Assembly: GCA_942486035.1 (NCBI GenBank)
Contig: CALNXK010000026.1
Span: forward strand, 178,501 to 242,500
From: Porites lobata
Taxonomy: Eukaryota > Cnidaria > Anthozoa > Scleractinia > Poritidae
Direction: 5' to 3'
Length of the DNA: 64,000 nucleotides
The notes beneath the pieces are model-generated. The model had not been told where the DNA came from, did not search any database, and was given only the letters and a program-made list of their open reading frames with translations. Shown here piece after piece: positions 47,201 through 56,200 of the stretch; positions within the stretch are counted from its first letter, which is position 1; every line of letters starts with the position of its first letter. The position numbers and the translations under genes were made by a program.

Positions 47201-50200
47201 ACTCTATTTTACCTTACTTACCCTACTTTACTCTACTCTTTCCTACCTTCCCTACCCCAATCTCCACTGCCTTGGGCTTACCATGTGTGTACCCCACCCA
47301 GGTATAACCTGCTCATGACTGCTCTGCTCTACTCTACCCCAGCTGTACCTTAGGCTCAGTTTAGATGTCACTCCACTCCTGTGCCAAACCCAAACTGATG
47401 AATTAAGTACGGCATCTGAATCAATTTGGTACGACAGTTTTCGTTTGGTGCGGCAAAAGGGCTAAGTTTGACAGAGTCTGTGGAACTTTTGTCAAACTTA
47501 AGTTGGGCTTGACACACGGTGCGCCTTCTGAATCAGATGTGGCACCAGTGACGCTCCAAAGTCAAACTTATTCAATTAGGTTTGGCACATGACAAGTACG
47601 GCGTCTGAACCAGGCCTTATTCTATCTTAACTCCAATCAGTGGTGTTGTTTCTACAGTATTATTCTGAATTGTTTAATTGATAGTTATTGTTCACAATGT
47701 TCTTTCAGGCTTCTTGTCCTTCACTTGAAACGTTATGAATATGACAACTTAACAGAAGAACAAGCTAAGAAACAGGACAAGGTCAACATTGAAAGGTTCA
47801 TTGACTTGAGTAAGTGTCAGGGTTACGTGTTAGAAGTCAATCAAGTTTTACACATCTTATAGAGAGTATAAAGCTGAACTTTTATTGGGGGGGTGGGGGT
47901 GGGGGTTGGGGATGGGGTGAGAAACCTTAGTGAGCCCATGGGTACCTACCATTTACATGGGAAAACCAGAAATTCCGGTTGGAAAATCAAATGGTTTGCG
48001 TCATTTTGTTTGGGAACCTTCAGAAAACATGGGCTGTGATTTGAGGCAATGCAATTTTTCTTCTCTTTTTGGTCTGTTCAGCACATTTGGATATACTTTG
48101 TATTGTATCGTTTTCCCACCGCGTCAATTTTACAGTTTTATGTTTATGCAGAAGATTTCTATCCGGGTGGTTTGTGTAGATGTTAAACACCCCATATTTA
48201 TGTGCATTGCCAGTTAACTGCATGTTGTTTGTCTTCATTTGTTAGGTATGCTGTGTTCTTCAAAAACCAAACCTCCTCTTGATTTCTGCCCCAAATCATT
48301 ACTTCAAATGTAAGCTTTTTGTATCTTCTGCTCCATAATAAATTTTTACCTCAGTGATATGATAGTGGAACGTTTTTCTGGAGACTGATTAAGTTTTAAC
48401 ACTTTTCATGCACTTAAAAATAGGCCAGTTTATTTTGCTGATACAGGAGTAGTGCTAGACAGGCGGCAGAAAACCTAAACTGCATGTTCATTGAGTCCTT
48501 TAAAAAGTCTGAATTATTTCAGCCAAGAAAATCAGAGGAAAAGCTGTTAAATCTAGCCATCAAATTATTTAACAGTCACTTATTCAGCATTAGGTATTTT
48601 GATAGATGTATATGACAAAAATCATATAATAACTGTGGAACTGAAATCAAAATGAAGAGTGATCCTCGCAATTGTGAACGCAATTTATGCAACTGCATAA
48701 GAAGCCTGAAAAGTTCAGGTTTTCAGCAGGGTTTGACTCATGACCTCGCAATACCGGTGCCCGTCTTATAGAAATGTCTGTAAAGAAAGAGTTGGCTGTA
48801 CCTTCATTTCTCAGTTCTCTTAAGACTTTGTGTATTGGTACGGCATAGGGGAGCGAAGGTAAGAACTTCTGCTCTGCAGTCAAGCAGCTGCGCTCTACCA
48901 ACTTTGGTTATGGTAAGGTTAAGAATCCTGTTTTCTGCCACTACAGCTCTCCCTTAGGTGTATTTGGAATTTCCCCTCATCCATTTATTTGTTTTTTGTA
49001 TACATGTACTTGTTAGAAGTGACCTCATACCTTATAGTAATTGTCTGTGGGCTTCCTGTGCTAAGTTCTTAAATCGAAGTAAACGTTCCTGGATGTTTCC
49101 CCAGTTTTGAGAGGAAAGCATGGCGTGTTGACTTGTGTTTATCTCTTTGTTGAATCCGAATATTTTTTCCTCCATCGTGAGTACCTAAGAGAATCCAATA
49201 GTACTAATGTGATGTAATATTATATGCAGGAGTCCTCCTAAATCAAAACAGAAACCTCAGAAGCGACACTACATCAGTGAAGATGATGATGATAGCAATG
49301 ACTTTCAACCTTCTCCTTCAGTCAGAAGAAAATTAGATCACTCATTCCGGAATAGCTCAGCTACAAGGTACTAACAGTAAGCTATGAAAAAGAAGGTCCA
49401 CTTTATATTTGAATATTGTAATCTGCATTTGGCCCCAGGTTTACCAAATTAAGGGAAAAAAGAAATTTCCTAATTCCAATTCTTTGACATCATACTTTGA
49501 GAACTGATATACTTTCCTTTTAAAACCACAGAGGAAACTGATATTGCTCCAAAATGCCTCAGGGCCATACTCCATCACCTCTTAAAACTTGTATAATGCA
49601 ACTGGCTCCTAGAAACCTCTTTTTCATTGTCCTTTGAAAACAAAGCTGCATGCCATTGTTTATAGGGAGAGGGACATTGTTTGAGTCTTTTATGACTTGG
49701 TTTTCATACAGATATTCCTTTAAAGTAATATGAAATAAGGTCTGGCAAATGTATCTGGATTTAGATAGACAGGGGCACCCAATGACGGTTTCCTCCCAAA
49801 TGCATTGAAAACACTTTTTAGGTTATCCAGAGTACTTTTAGGCCTCTAGAAATGCATTCTAAGCAGGGCTCTAAATATAATTTGTATCTATTCAGTCATC
49901 CCAGGGGAACTTGAGTCTTTTCGAAATTACAAGGGCTTCAGTATTATTTTCCCGAAAATTTAAAATGCAATTTAGCCCACTACAAAAGTGAAAAGTTTTT
50001 GGTGTCTCTCCTTCTCATTTTTGAATGCGAAAATTTTACCTTTCCTTTTTCCTTGGAAAAGATAGCCTAACCTGGGGTGTGAAATGTGAAAAATCAAACT
50101 TAAGAAAATCGTAGGGAATTTATTAGATAAGCTTCGAAAATTGTACATGAATTGAACAGTCATCTAGAAATTTTTAGCCGCCCTAAAATAATAGAAAATT

Positions 50201-53200
50201 CTAAGCAATATTTGCTTCTCTCGAAAGTTTTTACAGAGAACAGTCGTAAGGTACCCCTGAATAGAGAGGTTTTTGTTTTACGAAGTCACAGTTAACTTAC
50301 TCACCTGTGTACCGTTTGCTTTTTAGCCCATTCAAGATGTCTTCACGGAGTAAGACTGTAGAGGCAAGTTCTAAAAGTGGCCAAGACGCCATGGGCTCTT
50401 TTGAACCCCATTTGATAGATAATTCTGATTCTGACGACAAAGAAAATAACGTTGATAGTCACATTTCTGCAAGCAACAGCCCTGTTTGGAGAGGAACAGA
50501 GGAGGAGCAGATGGAATGGGCAATTGCAGAAAGTACTAAATCAACCGAAAAGGCAGCTGGGTCAAGTACCCAGCAAGTTTCTTACACAGGAAAACTTGCA
50601 TCAGCTAAATCTCTATCCACAAGTGATTTTGTATTAGATGCAAATGTGGTTGGCAGTGAGACGGATGCTGTGTTAACAGAAACCAGAGTTAAAGACTTAA
50701 CAAACGATACAGCTAGTGTTGGTTTGTGTGAAGACCCAGTGTGGGCCAGATCCGAAGAAGAACAAGTAAAGTGGGCTTTAAAAGAAAGTGCCAAGTCAGC
50801 GAAAAAAGCATACAACGCTGGGTCAATAATACAACACGAAAGTGGGAATGATATTCAACCAGCACCTGTGGATTTTGATGATGGTGATTTTGTATTTATA
50901 AGTGATGTTTCTGATGATGATCTCATATATGCTGCACCAGAAAGGAGAACAGGTGAACCAGTAGGGTTAAAAGGTGGGGGTCCTGTTACAAAAGAGACTT
51001 GTTTAGATGAATTTGTTGCCAGTGACGTGGATGGCTTCAGCATGGGAAGTGATGATGTCAGAACAAATGACGAAAACTGCAGTGACAATCCCGGTGTGGA
51101 AGTGAGCTCAAAGAAGCCAGTCATCCTTAAGAACACTCCCATCAAAAATTTCAACAAATACAAGAAAAGGAATGTTCATTACAAACAAAAGACACGTACA
51201 GACAATGATTTTTTGAACACAACACCAACCCTTGGAAAGTTTGATGGTAATCTTTTTGATGATGTTCCACAGCAACCTAAGTCACCTTATAACAATGAAA
51301 GCCCTCGTAGTAGCAATAAGAGTAGCTGGTGTCCCAGGTCAGCTACAAAGTTAACCCCCCTTAGTAGCAACAGGAGCAGCTGGAATCCCAGCTCACCTGC
51401 AAAGTTAAGCCCTTTTAGGAGCAATAGTAGTAGCTGGTATTCCAGATCAGCAGCAAAGTTCAGAGATGAAGACATGGAGAAGGCAATTAACATGAGTCTG
51501 CAAGACCAGGTGGGAACCGTCTTTGTTTGCTTCATTCTTGTGTTTAGCGCTGTGTTCTAGCAGTGCCTGGTAATGAGCCCTACTAGCTCTGGCAACATCA
51601 AACCCCCTCACCAATAGATAAGTGTGGGGCGGTGCCTGGTCAAACTGAGGGAGGTGCAAGCAAGCAAAGAAGGTAACCATGACAACCCTGCAAGCAGCAT
51701 TCACCAGGCACTGTCACACTGAGAACCTCGGTGGAGAGTTTTGTAGATACTTACCAAGAGACAACCAGAGGGAAGGGAGGGCTGGGAGCAAAAACAGCTA
51801 AAGTCTTCCATCATACAGTGCATGTCCTGTAAGGCATGCTATCACATTTCAGCATTTTTGTTTGGATTGGCAAAAACGACCTGAATACGCTGTGTCCACA
51901 TGTAATTTTTCAAATATGGAGAAAAAATTCTTTGTCTTTAAAAATGTTGGGATGTGTACAAGACTTTTAAAATTTCACCTTCTTGTAGTAAGAAAGGATG
52001 CCTGTTTGTGTGGCCTGGATAGATAAGAGCTCTATCCCTCAGGTGCAGGGTTCTTTGCATGGTGAACCCTGAACTATGCACCCGGGGGGGGGGGGAAGAG
52101 GGGGTACTCCCCTATAAAAGTGACAGGGTGCTTGTCGGACATTTTCAAGAACACCCTTAAAAGGTACCAGAATCTTGTTTTATGGGCGTGTCTCAAATTC
52201 ATTTCCACCCCTAAGAGGTACCAATTCAATAACAACAAATTATATACCTGGCACTGCAAATTTTAATAGCAATAAAGATAACTTTCGAACCCTTTCTTCT
52301 CAAGGACTTTTTGAAAGTATTGCCATAAATCTTTATCCCAATAAAGCGTATCATCTCTGGCAGCGGTCATTTTAGGTTTTAGCACCCTAAGCAGTACCAG
52401 TCCACAAATTTGAACCCCTAAAAGGTACGTCTAGCAGCCCCGTTACTTCTATAGGAGAGTACCGCCCCCCTCCCCCCACCCGGAACCATGCAGGTAAGGG
52501 TCCGGTGGAAAGGTTATAGTGAACCAGTCGGTGCTTTCAGATAAAACAAGCATAAGCATAAGAAGCTCATGCACTAGTGAGGACAGCCATGATATCACAG
52601 GCAGCCCAAGCGCACTATGTGTGGGTCCGGGCTTCAGAGGTCACTCTGTGTCCTACGGCCGGCTTAAACGCCGTTTAGTCGACTTTCTTTCCATCGAGTA
52701 CTGAACGCTATGAAAGATGGAAAGTACTCGATGGAAATAAAGTCGACCGAACGGCGTTTAAACCGGCCGTAGGACACAGGGTGGCTATGAACTAAACGTA
52801 AGGGAGCTTTTTGAATCAATGTTTCGCGCGATCATGATTTTTCTCTTAGCGTCGTAGATTCGAATACATGTAATAAAATTCGAACAATAAGGGCCCGAAT
52901 CACATGTAATAATGCAAGAAATATCGACCTTCGTTCTCTTAAAGGCTACTAGTACAGATAGACAAACAAAAAGACTTCATATCTTTAAGATTTTTGCATT
53001 TTTTTGGCACCAGATAATGCACTAATAATTCTAGTATACTCCGACCAAATGACCTTTAAAGCCCGAACCCACACGTAGTGCGTTTGGGCTGCCTGTGATG
53101 ATATAAGCTTAAGTATAAGAAGAATGCAAGGTTTTGATACACTTGTGTTTATCCCTATGCTTACATCAAGGCTGTCCTTACCCATGCATAAGTTGCTTAT

Positions 53201-56200
53201 GCTCATGCTTATTGCATATGCTTGCGTCGCTAATGTGAACCAGGCCAAAAATGCCTATTGGTTAAAATTTGTTTAAAATTAAGTTTTCGAAACTCCCAAC
53301 ATTTGCTAATCTTTCATTTTTTTGTAACTTATTCAAAACCACAGCGTGTGTTGAGTGAAGAAGATGAAGAACTGAATAGAGCTTTGCAGCTAAGCTTACA
53401 AGGTAGGGAGACACTTTGTACTTCAAAAGTTAAGTTTACTTTATTTAAAAAAAAAAAAACAAACAAAAGTAAATTTCTTTATTGTGGAAGTACACTAAGC
53501 TGGTCTAGCTACATGTACTCACTCAAAGTTCTATATGGCGAGACTGCCCAGAGGTCTAACCCCTTTCCATTTTATATACCATTTTGGACAGAAAATAAAA
53601 TCTTTGGTATACTCTCCTTTGAAAAATGGCACCCCTTTGACATACCTACAGTCAAACCTCTTTAATACAGACACCAAAGGGACAGAACCAAGTGTCCGCT
53701 TTACAGAGGTGTCCGTATTATAGAGGTAGGGAATATATGGTTTTTGGCATTTCTGGGACCAAACGAACTGTCCGTAATGGAGAGGTGTCCGTAAGGAGAG
53801 GTTAGACTGTACTTTATAGGAGTACTTTACTAAAGTGGAATTTTTTTAGTCAGTGCTGTGTAATATTTAATAGATTTAAATCTTATAGCCATAATGCCTC
53901 CCCTTTGATATACTTCAATTCTGAAAAGGTACGGAGCCTTCCTGTACAAGCTATTATTGCGAGTTCCCCTTTCAGGTAGTTGATGGTATTACAGTTACAA
54001 TAGAGCTCTTCATAACCTGTTGGTCTAGATGGACCTGTTTTTCTAGATGGGTTCACTGAAAATGCTCTGTGAAAGGGATAAAATCCTGCCCGCTCCTACA
54101 TAATTCAAGTGGCGTGATAGGTCCTTTTAAGTCAGCAGCTGTTAATTTATTTATTTACATTAGTGGCTGATTGATTGATTGATTGATTTTTGAAGAATTT
54201 GAAGAAAAGTGTCCTCCAGAAGATCAATTAGCTTCTCCAAGAAGCCTGAATGTCGCAGAAACTGAGAACTTGTCATGTTATTCTACTATTCAGGTATTTA
54301 TTAAAGTACTATTATTACTATAGGGTCGCTTACCATATTCAGTGACTAGTTAAGTCAACTTCAACTTAATAAACATAATCAAGTAGCATAACGGTAATAG
54401 AGGAGAGAATTTATGAATTAGGGTGTTGGTTAGCATACCGTGTGGCACGAAATTTTTGCGGGAGTCTTTGTTTGCGGATTGGCGATTTTTTGCGTTTTGC
54501 GGGAACTAATTTTTGCGATTAGGACAAATTGGTTTTTCTTAATTTTTGCGATTTTCTGAAAGTACCCAGTACCAAGCACTGGTAATATTTTCGTTGTTGT
54601 TAAGTACGTGCAATAAAAATACATTTTTTAAAAAACAATACTGCGGTATGGGTATTCTATTTAAAACCAGTAATTCATTGTGTACCGTTTTGTTTCTGAA
54701 TGAAAGAGGCAATTTGTAACTGAAGAGACACGATTTCTTCGTACTGTATTTTTGTGTAGCGAATTTAAGTTAGAGAATATTTACTCTGGAGTAATTTTTG
54801 CGGGAAAATGTTTGCGGTAATTTTCGTATCATACGGTATCTAGAAAGAGCAAGATCAAAAATGTTTACTCGCTAAAATTCAGCCTGTTGGTACAAATTGA
54901 TGGGTAGATAAAAACACTGTTATGCTCTGATGACTCCATAGAAATCCTTCTAAGATAAGTCATTTCGCCTCTCTCACTTTTTACTGGCTTCAAAAGGGGA
55001 AAATGAAGCTTTCCCTTCGCCATCCTCTCCGGTCTCCACACATTGTTCTACCGCTGTTTGAGCTACTTGTAGGAAACAGCAAACACTCCAACTTTGAATG
55101 GAGGAAAGGGGGAGGGTGGTGGATTGATTCCGGAAATTATCCCATTTGAGGACAGTGACTCAACAATTTTGTGGCCAATTGTATTTATTAGGCACTCTTC
55201 TAAAATAATAAGAAACGACTTAACATATAATCTGAAGGGAAATCGACAGGATTAAAAATCTCAACTTGCCAACCACAATGTAAAATTTTACTATGCTAAG
55301 TTTTGAAAATGTTAGAAAAGTCGGGCGATCCCGCACCTATTTGAAAGATTGTTTTTGATTAGCTGGGAAAACAATAGGGATTGTCATATAACAATGCCCC
55401 TATCCCTGAAAACAATGGAAGTGCAGATTAAAGGGGACCAGAGAAATAACAGGTTTAGACCGGTGCAGGTCTACTGTAAAAGTCCCCTGCTTGGGTGTTT
55501 ATCGTAGAAAGACGACTAAGATGTTATACCACCTTTCTGATATTTCGATGTCACAAAGACATTTCAATAAAATTGTTGTGGTTTTTCTCTTGTGAATTGT
55601 AGGATGACGAAAGTGAACTTTCAACACATTCCTATCGACTTATTAGTATTGTGAGCCATCTTGGTACAAGTTCTACTTCAGGTTAGTCAGTCCAACCTTT
55701 TCATTCCATCCACTGTTGAGTTTTGTTCAGTTGCTTTCATTTGAGTGGCAAAACTTTAAGATTTCATTTATGGAGTCAACCCTTTAAAAAAACCTTGCAA
55801 ATAATAATAAACAGTCCTACGGTACTGCTCAGTAACTTTCATTTTGTATGGTCACACTTTAGGATTTCATCCACAGACTCAAAAGTTAGAACCACTTTGT
55901 ACAGCATAATAAACAGTACCACAGGAAAGTACTGCTCAGTAGCTTTCATTTGAATGGTCACGCGTTAGGATTTCATCTACAGACTCAAAAGTTAGAACCA
56001 CCTTGTACAACATTATAAACAGTACCACAGGAAAGTACTGCTCAGTAGCTTTCATTTGAGTGCTCACACTTTAGGATTTCATCCACCGACTCAAAAGGTA
56101 GAACCACCTTGTAAATACCAAGGGCTTAAAATTTTCAATTTAGTACAGGTTAATGTCCTAAAACGTTAAGTCCCATTCCGTATCGAATTAAAAGATTACA

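Noticed and set aside
55725..56118. CRISPR-like array
   Set aside because: The repeat is contiguous with no unique spacers, period about 106 bp, within a eukaryotic intron; it is a satellite.
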